From Pogonophryne albipinna (Eukaryota > Chordata > Actinopteri > Perciformes > Artedidraconidae): 64,000 nt of DNA. Position 1 is the first letter of the stretch; every line of letters begins with the position of its first letter. Of the stretch, positions 24,622-36,597 are shown piece by piece. The stretch lies in contig CM053246.1 in NCBI GenBank assembly GCA_028583405.1, forward strand, positions 9,561,867 to 9,625,866, written 5' to 3'. The notes beneath the pieces are model-generated. The model did no database searches, was not told the DNA's origin, and saw only the letters and a list, made by a program, of their open reading frames with translations. Both the position numbers and the translations under genes were made by a program.

Positions 24622-24846
24622 TTGCGGTGGAGGAAACACAATGAGGAGGTGGATAAAAACAGGCATATTTTATCCAAAATAATGAAGTTTTGTTGGGCTT
24701 TTGAGTTGGCTTTGCGTGGGCATGACGAGACGGACTCTTCAGTCAACCCTGGCATTTTCAGGGGATTTGTGGATTTTGTTTCCTCCCTGCACACTGTGCT
24801 GGAGGAGCACCTGAAGACCGCCACCGTTTTTAAAGGTTCGTCGTAG
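24622..24846 (+). pseudogene. hAT transposase fragment (DUF4371-like)
   Basis: An open stretch with ILSKIMKFCWAFELALRGHDETD, then NPGIFRGFVDFVSSL and VLEEHLKTATVFKGSS. The ALRGH(D/E)E....N.G.F..L..... pattern is characteristic of the N-terminal DUF4371 region of ZMYM-like/hAT-family transposases. Neither the upstream zinc finger nor the catalytic RNase-H-like and dimerisation parts are present. The frame ends beside the target site of the nested hAT. It is a relic and not a functional enzyme. Confidence 0.72.
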
Positions 24847-25070
24847 ACGTATACACCAGGGGTTCCCAACCTTTATTGTGCCAAGGACCGGCAGATACAT
24901 TAAAAAAAAATCGCGGACCGGTTGTCAATTTTAACTGATTTTAATATTTACTCACCACCAGCAGGTAGCAACAGAGGCTAATTGTATGTAACAGCCTGAA
25001 CAAATACTAGAACAATATGCATCCAAAACATATTAACAACATTTAAAAAAGAACCAGTGTCGTTTTTTGG

Positions 25071-26065
<995 letters not shown>

Positions 26066-26080
26066 ATCCCCCTTTTGGTC
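26066..26080 (-). promoter_or_regulatory. Polypurine tract
   Basis: On the minus strand, GACCAAAAGGGGGAT directly precedes the LTR. A purine run at this place is the primer for plus-strand DNA synthesis in LTR elements and fixes the orientation. Confidence 0.8.
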
Positions 26081-26373
26081 TCTCTCTAAAGAGACCAACT
26101 TACACAAGGCACTTTGAAACTTAACTACTGTCATTCCTTTCCACTGTGTCTGTCCCCCAATATTGTATAAATCTATCAGAAACTGAGACCCAAAGTACTT
26201 GAAATCTTTGAGAACAGAACACCACTCTTTATGGCAGTGTAGGAACCATCTCCTCCCCCCCCCTCTGATAGGGAGGGGGAGATGCGGCTTTCCCTTCATT
26301 GGTGGAACTGATCAGAGAGAAGTAGACTCCTCTGCTGCCTCGCCAAGTCCCCCAGCCCGCTGACAGCCGCTTC

Positions 26374-26682
26374 CTAGTCGTCTGCTGTAAGGATGTCCTC
26401 GAGGTCGTTGTCGTCCAGTCCACCGATGGCTGCTTCCGAGTCGACCTCCTCTGCGAGGGCCACGTCCGTCCTGATGTCGTCCCCGGTCCCAGCAGGTGGT
26501 TTCCCCGCCGCACACTGGCTCCCGTGGTACGCGCTGTCCCCCTTTCCTCCCACGTGGACGGCATGAGAGATCCGCTGGGTCACTCGATCGGGGCCGGAGA
26601 GCCTGGGGTTGAGCCACTTTGTCCTGATGACCTTCAGCCAGACGAACTCCGCTGTGTCCGCCTCCTGGGTCCCCCTTTGGCA
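26374..26682 (-). pseudogene. Remnant of retroviral pol (integrase C-terminal domain)
   Basis: An open minus-strand stretch of about 102 codons follows two consecutive stops. Its first third (around FVWLKVIRTKWLN and PRLSGPDRVTQRIS) has the W.KV.R.KW..PR..GP..V pattern of the SH3-like C-terminal DNA-binding domain of gamma/epsilon-type retroviral integrases. The rest is an acidic tail (AEEVDSEAAIGGLDDNDLED in part). No catalytic integrase core, RNase H or reverse transcriptase precedes it, and no envelope-like frame follows before the polypurine tract at 26066-26080. This is a truncated relic only; nothing functional can be read from it. Confidence 0.65.
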
Positions 26683-26689
26683 TCATCAA

Positions 26690-29600
26690 CCTGTGTGGAG
26701 AAATCTGATACAAATCCCTCAAGCCTACGCTCCGGGCTCCGGGGCCCTCCTATCTGCCAGTGCAGCTTCAGAATCTCAATACTTGGATAAAAATACTAAA
26801 AAGTAAAACCCCCACCTCTCTAGGTGAACTAAATAACATATTTCAATAGCTCTGCATTTCTGACAAGCATCTGTGTTTATTCTTAAATGAAATCCTGAGA
26901 TCCTATTTAAAATCTAAATATAATATGAACTGCTAATGTTTCTGGTAAAGAAACACACCTAATGTTATGGATTCAAACACAACCAAAACTATGATACTGA
27001 CAAAGTGAATGATCTCCTGGTGATACTGCTTCTACCGGTCAGTGCTTAGATATTATCAAGCTCAAAAATGAATACAGAATTCCAACAAACTGTCATCAAA
27101 TGTCTTTCTATTATGAATTAGATGAAATGTATATCCCCATAATGACCTAAACAATAGAGTCTATGGCTTTACTTCTTTACCAGGCTAGTTACATGATGCT
27201 GTCTAAATTAAATTATGTCTCATTACATTACTATGTTTTAGCTTTAACTGTAATATGTTCTTTCTACATTTCAAACCTCAGTTACTTTAATACCTTGTTG
27301 AAACATTAACTCACCGGTCAACTTACAGCAGCCCCTTGGCCACTGATTCTGCATCTATGTTACCTGTTATAACTCAATCAATATTAGAAACATGTCAACA
27401 TTCATCAAACAGTATCTTATCCCCAGATATGGAGCAGGTCCATTCTAAAACTGTCAATCAATGGTCAGATTGAACAATTGAGTTGGGGCAGCAGGTTCCT
27501 TTCAGTCCCTAAATGAAAAATGTACATTGTGAAGTTTACACTCCCCCTTTTTACACATGAACCTCATGTGTAACCATGGATTATAAGAAAATACCAAACA
27601 TTTTCCAAATGTACATCCATCATTTCCACAGTAAACACTTCAGTGAGATGAAGTGTTTCTCTCCATCCTTCAGTCCTAAAGAAACAGAATCTTCATGTTT
27701 TAGTTTGAGTTTCACATTCTGCCAACTGCCACCTCCTGTGGGAGTAAAATATCATCAAGTGGACTAGAAACGGGTAATAATATGTTAGTCCAAAAACATG
27801 CTTGGTTAGTTATTGTTTTAGAACATGCAGTTACGCTGATCACATGCAGACATACACTCACATTCACATTCACACTGTCAGGTTGTACAGTCTTGGTCTG
27901 GTCAGATTCACCCCAGAGTCAGTCATGACAGTGCCTTCCCAAGTTACACTGTCGGTCAGGGTCAGAGGTCAGCTGGTCCAGTGTTTTTGGCCATGTGTCG
28001 TGCTCTGCAGAGACTTTGATATTTCGGCATAAGCCAGTATCCTTTGTCTACAAAGATCTGTTATATATGGAGCGCCATCATCAATCAATTCACGACCACA
28101 ACTATAATTTTCCAGATATCTCTAACTTTTCATCGGAACAGCTGTTCCCCACATTCCCTGAAAAGTGTTATCAAAAAATGTCACTTCCTTATAGTACTAC
28201 TCCTGCAATTCATTTACACCTAATTAGTATTAAAATGTCTAATAGATCTATTTCAGAAATTGTGTACATCACTATTATCTTGTGTCAAACCATTACTAGG
28301 ATCTGTGTAGCTCTGCTATGCATTTCATAGCTCATCTTCAATTCTGGTCCATCTAAAAAACAATGTTTAACTCTTTAGCAGTGTGTGGAACATCGGTGTC
28401 CGACCATGCAACAATTACTCCCTCCTTTATCAAGGATTAAAAACAGAAGTCATTTCATATTTCCATCTTAAAGCCCTCCTATGGTAATAACTATGGCACA
28501 ATGGTGAAATCAATACTTTAGATTGGAACACTATATCTGGCTTGGCACTAGCTCTCCCTTTAACATTATCCATTCAAATAAAGATTTGTCCTATAGAGTG
28601 GTTCCTAAAACTATCCCTTTAATGGTGATCAATTTGTAACAAATGAGATCACTACTATATTCACACGTGAATAAAAATCTCTTGAAGAATGATTTGTTAA
28701 CATGATGAAAAGATTGAAGAATATGGTTATATTCTGTCATGTATCTCCCTTCTCCCTCAGTGTGTTTTAGGATGATTCTCATTTTACTTTAATAGTTACC
28801 TTTTTACTGCTATTTTCAATTTACCCATTGATTAATTCATGGTTAATACAACTTTTTATCTTCACTTATTTATCAAGTCAATTCAAGTTCTTTAAATGTG
28901 CGCTTATAAGTGTGTTTATGTGTAAACTCACTCATTCCCGTCGATCCCCTTCTCCTCTCCTCTGGTTTATCTCAAGCCTTGATCCCTGGCCACCTCACAT
29001 TCTCGGCCAAGTCCCCTGATTCTGACTCCTCCCCCTTTGTCCATCAGCTGTCACTCTTTGAGGCAGCCATTTGCCCAGCTACATCTGCAGCCCCCATCAT
29101 GCCACTGTTCTTGCACTGCTTTGCACTTCATCTCCTCCTTCACAGTCTCTCTGCTGCTTTATGGAGGGCGGATTCTGCTCTCATGTCCCACACTTTGCTC
29201 TGTTTGAGGGACTGATAGATCTCTGCCTGTCAGCAAGCTGTTTGGTTCTGGATGCCACAGGTGGAGATAGTTCTGGATGCAGTTCTTATTGTTGTTGTTG
29301 GTTCAGCTCTGGTTCACTGAGAAGGAGGAGTCTCCTGTTGGGTTAGGCTTTTGATTTGCTCAAGCGGATCGGGGTCTTAGCCGTCTGACATGCAGAGAGA
29401 GAGAGTCCAGGTCTCGGGACGCATAACCTATAAAAATTCTAGCACACTGAGGCGAAATAGATCCCCCCCTTTTTCACCCCGTGTCTTTCTAATCATACTA
29501 TCTGTCTTAGTAGTTAAATGCCATCCAAACAACACAATAAACTCCCTCTAATAATCGTTTCATCCATTGTGACCTATTTACCCAAACTAAGTTTCTCAAC

Positions 29601-31467
29601 ACCCACATGTTTCCAGCATCCCATATTCCACACACTATGAAAGAACCCCTCCGCATTCAAAAAATCCCACTGCTATCTAGCAACAATTGTAAAGTTGCAG
29701 AGCACACTAATCAGATCACAGTAATGTAATTTGACCCAAGTGTAGGCCTATTTCGTTCCTAGAAATGTTAGCAAACACCAAACTCCAACTACATCATTTA
29801 TAGATAAATTGATTTAGCAAAATGAAATCTTACGTAATTCAAAATGTGACAAAAGAACACTGATTTGTCCTACACAAGATTGTGTAACTGACTAGACTGA
29901 GTTCAATAAAAATTAAACCATACGACTTGTAGTCTGGCTTCAACAAAAAATTCTATCATTTGATCATATTTCCTTATCTCTCTCTCTTTTCTACATCCCT
30001 CTCTCATCCTTATCTCCCACTTTCTTTCCCCACTTTCCCATCTCTTTCTTCTGTCACTTCTGTTAGATATGAAATAAAACATACGAGTCCATGTAAGCAT
30101 GGCCTAGATCATAATCCATTACTCGAGAAGACTCAGTATCACCTCTGTGTTATAACATTTAACAGCTTCTCTCTGACTGACAAACTTACAAAACCTTCTG
30201 TCTACTTTCTACTCTTTCTTCACAAACTCTCAGTAAATCCCTTTTTACTTCCCCTCTATGTTTCTGTATGTAATTAAATTCCTCTGAAATATGATGAAGT
30301 ACAATTCCCAGTTAATGACAAATAGCATGAAATTCACAATTAATGTAATAGTCATAAAAACCACGATGTGACGCAACTGTATCCCTCAATGCTAAAAACA
30401 ACAAATTATAGTATCTTATTTATGTCAATATCTACCACCTCAAATCACACATTGATCCATTAATTTTCAATGTTATTCACTCCAACTTCAGATCACTCGT
30501 TGATCCTTCACTCCTTGCTTTAAATTTTAACGCTAGCAACGTCCAGCAATTAGAGCAGAAACGTGGAGAAAGGGGGCTTTCTTAAACCCATGGTATTCTA
30601 CCATTCTGACTTCGCATCTCTTCATCTGACGTGTTCACTCGTATTAATATACTGGGCTATTGTCGTTGTTCTCCCCGTATAAAAATGTCAAAGGGGTGTT
30701 ACCCCCTTTTAGCCAATAGATGGCAGCAGCAGACCACAAATGAGCTCCACCCTTCTGAGTGCATTTTCGAGCTCAGCAGCCAACCGCTCCCACAGGTATT
30801 TTAGGTAAAAATCAACCCAGATTTATTCCCCGTACAGTTTGTCCAGCTTCTATAATGTGACGTAACCTTCATCACACGTTAGCTTTTCAAATTAAGTTTA
30901 CAGACACAGGGAAAACAAGATCCGTCCACCTCACAATGTTGGTGAGGTTCGCGTTCTCTCCCTGGATTTAACATATAACAGAATTCTAGCCTATTAAGCT
31001 ATTTTCAGCAGAGATCTGTTATTTACCCCCAGTTTTAAACAGCGACCCGATCTGAAATCGAGTTTCCAGGTTAAGTAGTGCAGGAATTTCACCTCGCAAC
31101 CTACAAACTGCACTGTTTCCACGTCACTAAGGAATAAACTACCTTAGATCCACGCCAAACTGCTCTATTTACGCTACGCAGGACTTTCCGTTTCTACCTG
31201 TCGATCAACGTTCTCGTTTTGTATATAACTTTCCTAACATATTAAAATATGCATTGTATATTCCATTTAAACTTTTAAAAACACCGTGTAACGTCTACAG
31301 ACAATCCTAACTTTTTAGTGTATCCAATTACAGACTTTTGATTTACAAAACAGTCGTCTGCGAACCTTAGTTGTAGAGAGATGTGCAGGCCTGCTGATTG
31401 TCTGAGATGTTTGAAAGCGTTTGCCCTCGACCTATTCCGGTCGTTCTGGATTCTTCCTCAGCATTGT
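26690..31467 (-). other. Non-coding interior of the LTR element
   Basis: Roughly 4.8 kb of AT-rich sequence with stops in all frames; the longest frames are about 60-110 codons and lack motifs. A somewhat GC-richer block at 28930-29340 could be a decayed coding remnant, but I cannot assign it. The content resembles large retrotransposon derivatives that keep only cis-acting sequences. Confidence 0.6.
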
Positions 31468-31486
31468 TCGACGTCAGGTCACCAAC
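31468..31486 (-). promoter_or_regulatory. Candidate primer-binding site
   Basis: Directly downstream of the 5' LTR (element orientation), after GT, the sequence reads TGGTGACCTGACGTCGAA. TGG matches the CCA end of a tRNA primer. I could not identify the tRNA. Confidence 0.5.
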
Positions 31487-32265
31487 TGTTAGAGATTAGA
31501 TGGGATATCTTCTCCGCATTTCAAATCTCCGCGCGTCCGTATCAAGCTGGTTAAAAACACAGGAAGGAATCCAGAGCTACCAAGTAATCGTTAAACAATA
31601 ATCCACTTTAATGGTAATATGACAATGCAATACAATCAAATACAGTACAAATTCAATACAGCTATCTATGGGATCCCTACATTACCTGCAGCCAGCCAGA
31701 GGAGAAAGAGAATGAACTGAATTCAAACACAACTTTTATACCCAAAAGTCACCGGAGGAGCCGAGTCAGTCTATCTCATTGGATGATGTAAAAGATGACT
31801 TTTCTTAGCGAATCAGTGCGAGCCAGCCAGGGTAATAAACCAGTGTCTCTGAGGGTAATAAAGTGTATCTGGCGTCCGTTATCTCACTTCCCGACATAGA
31901 CTTTCACGCACACACTTTCCTGCACATTCCAGAGGCCTGAGCTGTATCCCTTTTGTTCACAAAGATAATACATATTAATACCCTCATATGAATACAAAGT
32001 AATCAAACACATACATATACTATTCAAGATATGATGACTTCCCTGAAACATGACATACTGGAGATCTTTAAGCAGAAGGAACTCTCATCCAACTCTCATC
32101 CCTCCCCCACAGGGCAATAAAACCTGTTAACTCCAAGCATCCTTTGTTCTCCAAAAACACATGTCAGCAGGCCCTGAATCCAGCTCACGGTTTTACACAG
32201 ATTATTTCCCATTTAAGCTTATACATAGTTTGCTAACATGAATACATACAAATATTTCACTTCAA

Positions 32266-32267
<2 letters not shown>
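31487..32267 (-). repeat. 5' LTR (in element orientation)
   Basis: A 781-bp partner of 25285-26065, essentially identical by eye. It would carry the promoter of the element, reading on the minus strand, opposite to the host gene. Confidence 0.95.

Positions 32268-32302
<35 letters not shown>
32268..32302. repeat. (GT)n microsatellite, part 2
   Basis: Short continuation of the GT tract interrupted by the LTR element at 25285. Confidence 0.95.
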
Positions 32303-32303
<1 letters not shown>

Positions 32304-32497
32304 CACTGGCATTTGTTTTCAGAAGATATTATGATAGTGACGGTCGTTCCGGTGCACGTCCGACAGCATTTAGCACTACATCGAGATTAAGATTAAACTA
32401 ATTTATTTTGGGAACACCCGCATATAGGCTACCTATGGAGTTAGCCAGATGTGTGTAAATTACTGTTCATGGTCATTTGAAAACAAATGCCGGTGTC
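32302..32497. repeat. Small foldback, 20-bp arms
   Basis: Arms 32302-32321 (with CACTGGCATTTGTTTTC) and 32478-32497 are reverse complements with one mismatch, separated by 156 bp. It could be the core of the surrounding hAT or a small separate MITE; no duplication was seen. A short (AC)n lies at 32532-32558. Confidence 0.6.
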
Positions 32498-32947
32498 GGA
32501 CAGACACAAACACAGAGCTGAGCTGAGCAGAGCACACACACACACACACACACACACATCATGCGCCTTGGTGACTGGACATCTCCTTCATAAAACTAAT
32601 AAAAGGGGGAGTAATCGGGCAGTTCGATGTGTGTAGAGGTGTGTGTAGAGGTGTGTGGTTAACACGTAGCAGCCTGCAGTCACTCGCTGTTCTGATGAAG
32701 GTAAACACAGCGAAGGCGGTGCGTAAAAAGGCACAGCTCTTTACCCGCTGGTGCTGCACTTCTCAGAGGCGGAGTATACGTCCCGCTGCCTCCTGATGCT
32801 GCCTGCAGCCATTTCATGAAGTGAAGGAGGTTTTCCTTCTATAAAACAGCTGCGGGCAGCAGATACCGTGAGAGTCCCGGACATGAATTCATAGATCAAG
32901 GCAGACTGGTTTAATCTCCTGTTTTGCCAATCCGGTGCTTAAACAAA

Positions 32948-33084
32948 GGCAAGGCAAGGCAAGTTTATTTATATAGCACTTTTCAACACAAGGCAATTAA
33001 AAGTGCTTTACAAAAAAATGAAAGACATTAAGAAAATGGCATTTAAAATCAGTCATTAAAAAGAAAAGCTAATAAAATAAACAT
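32948..33084 (-). mobile_element. L2 LINE 3' tail fragment
   Basis: Nearly identical to the 3' end of L2 copy 1 (848-990): GGCAAGGCAAGGCAAG, then ATATAGCACTTTTCAACAC, AGTGCTTTAC and AAAGACATTAAGAAAATGGC. Only about 140 bp of the tail remain, a typical 5'-truncated LINE insertion of the same family as copies 1 and 2. Confidence 0.9.
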
Positions 33085-33979
33085 ATAGCTCTACACCCCT
33101 GGCCGACATGTCCTTAAAATGAAGTCCGAGTTTGAAATATATCTCAAATAATGTATGCACTGCCATTTCCCCACATAAACATAACAGTCTGCAATGAAAC
33201 GGTTGTCTCCTGTGCGATCCTCTTCCTACTTGGCGCACCGGTAACTTTCTCGTGCGCACAAGAGGCTGAGACCGCTGAGCCGTCGAATCCCTCGGAACAT
33301 CATAAAAGCCATTTTCAACGGTTATCTGGTGAAAGATTAACTAGGCTACTGGATGAAATAATATGACTGGTATAGGTGCGAACATTAAACACTTTAAAAA
33401 AAAAAAAATATATATATATATATATAATATTATGATAAAATATTTCCCAACGTAATATGGGGGCTCGTGCCAAACTGATTTGAGCAGGAATTTGGTGGTG
33501 GCCGCTGAGCTTAGTCCACACTTTGAATTATGGTTGACAGTGTCGTGTGTGTGGCCCATGTTTTATACCCTCTTGGTAAATAATTCTCCAATAAGGAGCG
33601 TTTTCATCCAGCTAGGGCAGCTGGACCATTTTCTATGGTTCCTTCCTTCGCCTGGTAGACATACCGTCTATGCTGGTCGGGGTAGTAGGAAGACCCTGTC
33701 AGGCTCCTCCTAGGCCGGCGTATGTCAGCTAGTTAGTTATAAGGGGGTCTGATAGTGAGGGATGGAAACGTTTAAGGGATGGGTTTTAGTTTTTTTTTGA
33801 ACACACGACAGTTGTTAATCTGTTGCGAATAATTTTGAGTGTGGATGCTTCAGAGGGTCATACCGGTGCTCTTCTCTATTTAGTGTATAGCGGTAGGGGA
33901 GCGGTGGCCAGAGTTAAGAACAGACTGTACAGACGTGTAGGGTGAAGCCGTTTTTTTTTTTTTTTTGTGTATATGTTAA

Positions 33980-35866
33980 TTGGTTGGTCGTATATGCTGG
34001 TGGAAGCGGGGTTGGTTCTTTAGTTTCTTCCTCCCCCGGTGCGACGGTACTAGGGCAGGTATGCCTGGGAGAGTAGGTGATTTTGTGGTTAGGCCAACGG
34101 TCGACTTGTTGGGCTTGTGCACTAAGGAGGAATTATCGGGGATAGCAGAGCATTACGGTGTCAGGCTTGCCCCGAGCATGAAAAAGCAGCAGCAGCGGTT
34201 AGCGCTGGTGGAGGCTTTGACCGCCAAGGAGGTTATGGAGTGCTCTGTGGGCAAACCTGAGGAGGAGGAGGTAGTCACATGTGACCCGGTTTCGGAGAAC
34301 CAGGTTTTGCTGAGGAAGATGGAACTAGAGTTTAAATTTGAGCAGCTGAGACATGCAGAGCGGTTATGCGCTAGGGAAGCGGAGGAGGCAGAACGTAGGC
34401 GCGTGCATGAGCTTGAGCTTGGAAGGCTTGTGGTAGAGGCGCGGGCGGTGCATCTTGAAGCTAGGTTCGATGTTACTAGGCACCTACGTCTGGTCCCGCA
34501 ATTTTCAGAGAAGGATGTTGACAAATATTTTTCTATGTTCGAAAATATAGCCACAACTCTGAAATGGCCTAATGACCAGTGGACATTACTTCTCCAGACC
34601 GCACTCACCGGGAAAGCACAACACGTTTACGCGTCACTTTGCCCAAACACCCAGGATTACGCCGTGGTGAAGGCTGCTATCCTTAGGGCTTACGAGCTTG
34701 TGCCGGAGGCGTATAGGCAGAGGTTTCGCGCTCTTAGAAAGAACAATGTGCAGACCTACGTGGAGTTTGCTTACGAGAAGGAGCTGTTGTTTGATCGTTG
34801 GTGCGCGTCGGAGAAAGTGGACACTTTGGTTAGGATGCGGGAACTCGTGCTTCTTGAGGAGTTTAAGTCCTATTGTTTGCCCGATAATGTGGCGATGTAC
34901 ATTAATGAACATAAGGTGACTGAGTGCTCGGTGGCTGCGAGCCTTGCGGATGAGTTCGTGTTGACGCACAAAGTGCTCTTTGACAGACCTAATTATCCCG
35001 TGCGCAGTGTGAAGAGTAGACCGAGGTGGGGCTTGGGTGACGGGCCTGTGGCCTCTGGCGGTGGCAGTGTGGGCGAGGTTGCTGAGCGGGGAATGAGGGG
35101 AGAAATGCGTGAGTGTTTCCATTATGGTAAAAAAGGCCACATAAAGGAGAAAGACAGAGAAAAGAAGAAGGAAAAGGGCAAAGAGTGCAACAATCACAAA
35201 CTGCCACCTGTACATGACATTGCAAGAGAAAACGGAGAAGTGATTTCCCCAGAGAAAGAATCTAACGAGAAGCCCAAAGCTGTTTCTGATGAAGAACTCC
35301 TCCTGAAAAAACTCAAGAAGAAGAAGAAAAAGAAGCACAAAGATGGCGAGCGGGTGAAGGAGAGACACAGCAGACCCAAGATGTACCATCGCTCCAGCCA
35401 GACGGTGTGTTCAGGAGGGTCTCTGTCTCCGCCTGAGTTCCTCGGTCGGATCAATGGAAACAGCAGCAGCAGTCTACTCCACAACACCACAGCACCACAT
35501 CCACACCCGGATCCCGCTACCTCTGCCTCCATTTCCTCCATGGTCAGGGACCGTGCTAGCTGCCATACAAAGACCGAGAACGGAGACGTGAAAATGCTAC
35601 AGAGAGATCACAATGCAAAGGAGAAAGTAGGGGATTTGGACTACCTGATCGAGACACCGGATCGTGGGCGGAAGACTCGCTTGTGTCATGTTAATATGAT
35701 TAAGCCATATTATGTGAGGGAGCCTCTGGTGAATCCTATTGACAGTATTATTGTTTCGTGTTTCCCTCTTCTGTTTATGTTCATTCCCCCATTTCGCCTT
35801 GGGGTTATGGACATAAAGTTGGGTGTGGGGGTGTTATGTGTTTGTGCCCTGATCAGGCGCTCCTAG
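33980..35866 (+). CDS. Chimeric Gag / RSBN1-like / Pol-tail protein, 628 codons
   Basis: A single uninterrupted frame. The likely start is the internal Met at 34061 (MPGRVGDFVVRP), because upstream residues are Trp/Phe-rich leader. Numbering from 33980: residues 40-85 form a SAP-like segment (LCTKEELSGIAEHYGVRL), 110-165 a charged coiled coil, and 170-350 a Ty3/Gypsy capsid (VPQFSEKDVDKYFSMFENIA, EAYRQRFRAL, then FDRWCASEKV). Around 378-388 is a damaged CCHC knuckle (ECFHYGKKGHI, second Cys replaced by Tyr). Residues 390-548 are unlike Gypsy: a lysine-rich block with KKKKKKKHKDGE, RPKMYHRSSQTVCSG and Ser/His/Pro-rich sequence, resembling RSBN1/RSBN1L. Residues 550-585 (DLDYLIETPDRGRKTR, LCHVNMIKPYY) are the Gypsy Pol C-terminus. 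Protease, reverse transcriptase, RNase H and integrase core are absent. Whether the protein is made is unknown. Confidence 0.72.
   Translation: MVGRICWWKRGWFFSFFLPRCDGTRAGMPGRVGDFVVRPTVDLLGLCTKEELSGIAEHYGVRLAPSMKKQQQRLALVEALTAKEVMECSVGKPEEEEVVTCDPVSENQVLLRKMELEFKFEQLRHAERLCAREAEEAERRRVHELELGRLVVEARAVHLEARFDVTRHLRLVPQFSEKDVDKYFSMFENIATTLKWPNDQWTLLLQTALTGKAQHVYASLCPNTQDYAVVKAAILRAYELVPEAYRQRFRALRKNNVQTYVEFAYEKELLFDRWCASEKVDTLVRMRELVLLEEFKSYCLPDNVAMYINEHKVTECSVAASLADEFVLTHKVLFDRPNYPVRSVKSRPRWGLGDGPVASGGGSVGEVAERGMRGEMRECFHYGKKGHIKEKDREKKKEKGKECNNHKLPPVHDIARENGEVISPEKESNEKPKAVSDEELLLKKLKKKKKKKHKDGERVKERHSRPKMYHRSSQTVCSGGSLSPPEFLGRINGNSSSSLLHNTTAPHPHPDPATSASISSMVRDRASCHTKTENGDVKMLQRDHNAKEKVGDLDYLIETPDRGRKTRLCHVNMIKPYYVREPLVNPIDSIIVSCFPLLFMFIPPFRLGVMDIKLGVGVLCVCALIRRS
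35145..35625 (+). other. Captured host-like segment (RSBN1/RSBN1L-like)
   Basis: About 160 codons lie between the Gag knuckle and the Pol tail. The order lysine/glutamate-rich, ENGEV, KKLKKKKKKKHK, RPKMYHRSSQTVCSG matches my recollection of the N-terminal half of vertebrate RSBN1 and RSBN1L, nuclear proteins whose C-terminal half is a Jumonji-like demethylase domain (not present here). The segment has no introns and keeps the frame through both junctions, as expected for capture from mRNA during reverse transcription. The source gene is inference; the foreign nature relative to Gypsy Pol is visible directly. Confidence 0.6.
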
Positions 35867-36176
35867 TGTGATGTGTCATGTCTAGCTGTAGTTTCCTGTT
35901 ATGGTTTTGTAGTCCTTATCGTTTCCCCTCCAGGTGTACCCATTTGTAATTAACCCAGGTGTGTCTTGTCTCGTCATTACCTCATGCATAAGTATTCTGC
36001 CTTCCCCTTTGTCTGCTGCTGATCCTGTCTGTGCAGTATGTGTTCTTGTCTGTCATTACTTTATATTTCCTTTGTTCAACCATGGTGGTAATTATTAATT
36101 AAATTCTTCCTTTTGATTACTTCGGCTACCGTCTCCTTTATTATGTTGCCTTGACTCGACATTGAGCCTGCTAACA
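35832..36176 (+). repeat. Candidate 3' LTR of the Gypsy derivative
   Basis: Starts TGTTATGTGTTTG after a purine-rich run and ends CCTGCTAACA (TG..CA), 345 bp. It contains an AATTAAAT-type poly(A) region near 36090. Without a second copy in the window the boundaries are inferred from the termini and purine tract alone. Confidence 0.55.
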
Positions 36177-36304
36177 GTCAATGGTAACGTAATATAATAT
36201 AATAAGTTGGGAACCCCTGGTATACACCACATTGATTTTAAGAATAATTATTATTAGTTTGTTACATCTTCAACTTTTTGTATTACTGTTGATTATACCG
36301 TTGT

Positions 36305-36308
36305 TCTG

Positions 36309-36343
<35 letters not shown>
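36305..36343. repeat. (AT)n microsatellite
   Basis: About 18 AT units within the right part of the outer hAT (24256-36589). Confidence 0.95.
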
Positions 36344-36347
<4 letters not shown>

Positions 36348-36597
36348 ACATTATATATTTATATACATATATGTATGCAAGTATTGCTAATGCCATTGTT
36401 TTTAAGTTTTCTTACATAGTCCTCAGTCTCAAATGCTTAAATTGTTTATGGAGACATTACAATGTAAGACTGGTAAATTAAAGCTGAAAACTCCAGTTTT
36501 TTTTTGCATTAAGTCATACCGGGATGTTTGCTGAAATTGATTGCATGTGGCACAGCCCTACCTAGAAAAAATTCCACCAGCCGCAACTTTAATGTGG

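Larger units (their letters stand above)
33458..36176 (+). mobile_element. Gypsy-type LTR retrotransposon derivative carrying captured host-like coding sequence, 5' LTR missing
   Basis: The element begins abruptly with TGGGGGCTCGTGCC, which resembles a tRNA primer-binding site. It continues through a leader, a Gag reading frame, a foreign lysine-rich segment and the C-terminal tail of Pol, and ends in a candidate 3' LTR (35832-36176, TGTTATGTG to GCTAACA) preceded by the purine-rich GGGTGTGGGGG. No copy of this LTR lies upstream. AACGTAATA occurs just before the primer-like site (33449-33457) and again shortly after the LTR (36186-36194). In the leader, LSVDASEGHTGALL (around 33830) resembles a Gypsy RNase H motif, which would be out of place there. 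The parent family looks like Ty3/Gypsy by Gag and Pol tail. Confidence 0.75.

Noticed and set aside
26229..26722. Several overlapping minus-strand frames near the left LTR as envelope or accessory genes
   Set aside because: Only the frame with the integrase C-terminal pattern has a recognisable signature; the others are alternative frames of the same DNA.
27995..28330. 111-codon plus-strand frame inside the LTR element
   Set aside because: Antisense to the element, no motifs, AT-rich chance frame.
34153..35541. Minus-strand frames opposite the Gypsy chimera (up to 251 codons)
   Set aside because: Shadow frames of the plus-strand coding region; no motifs.
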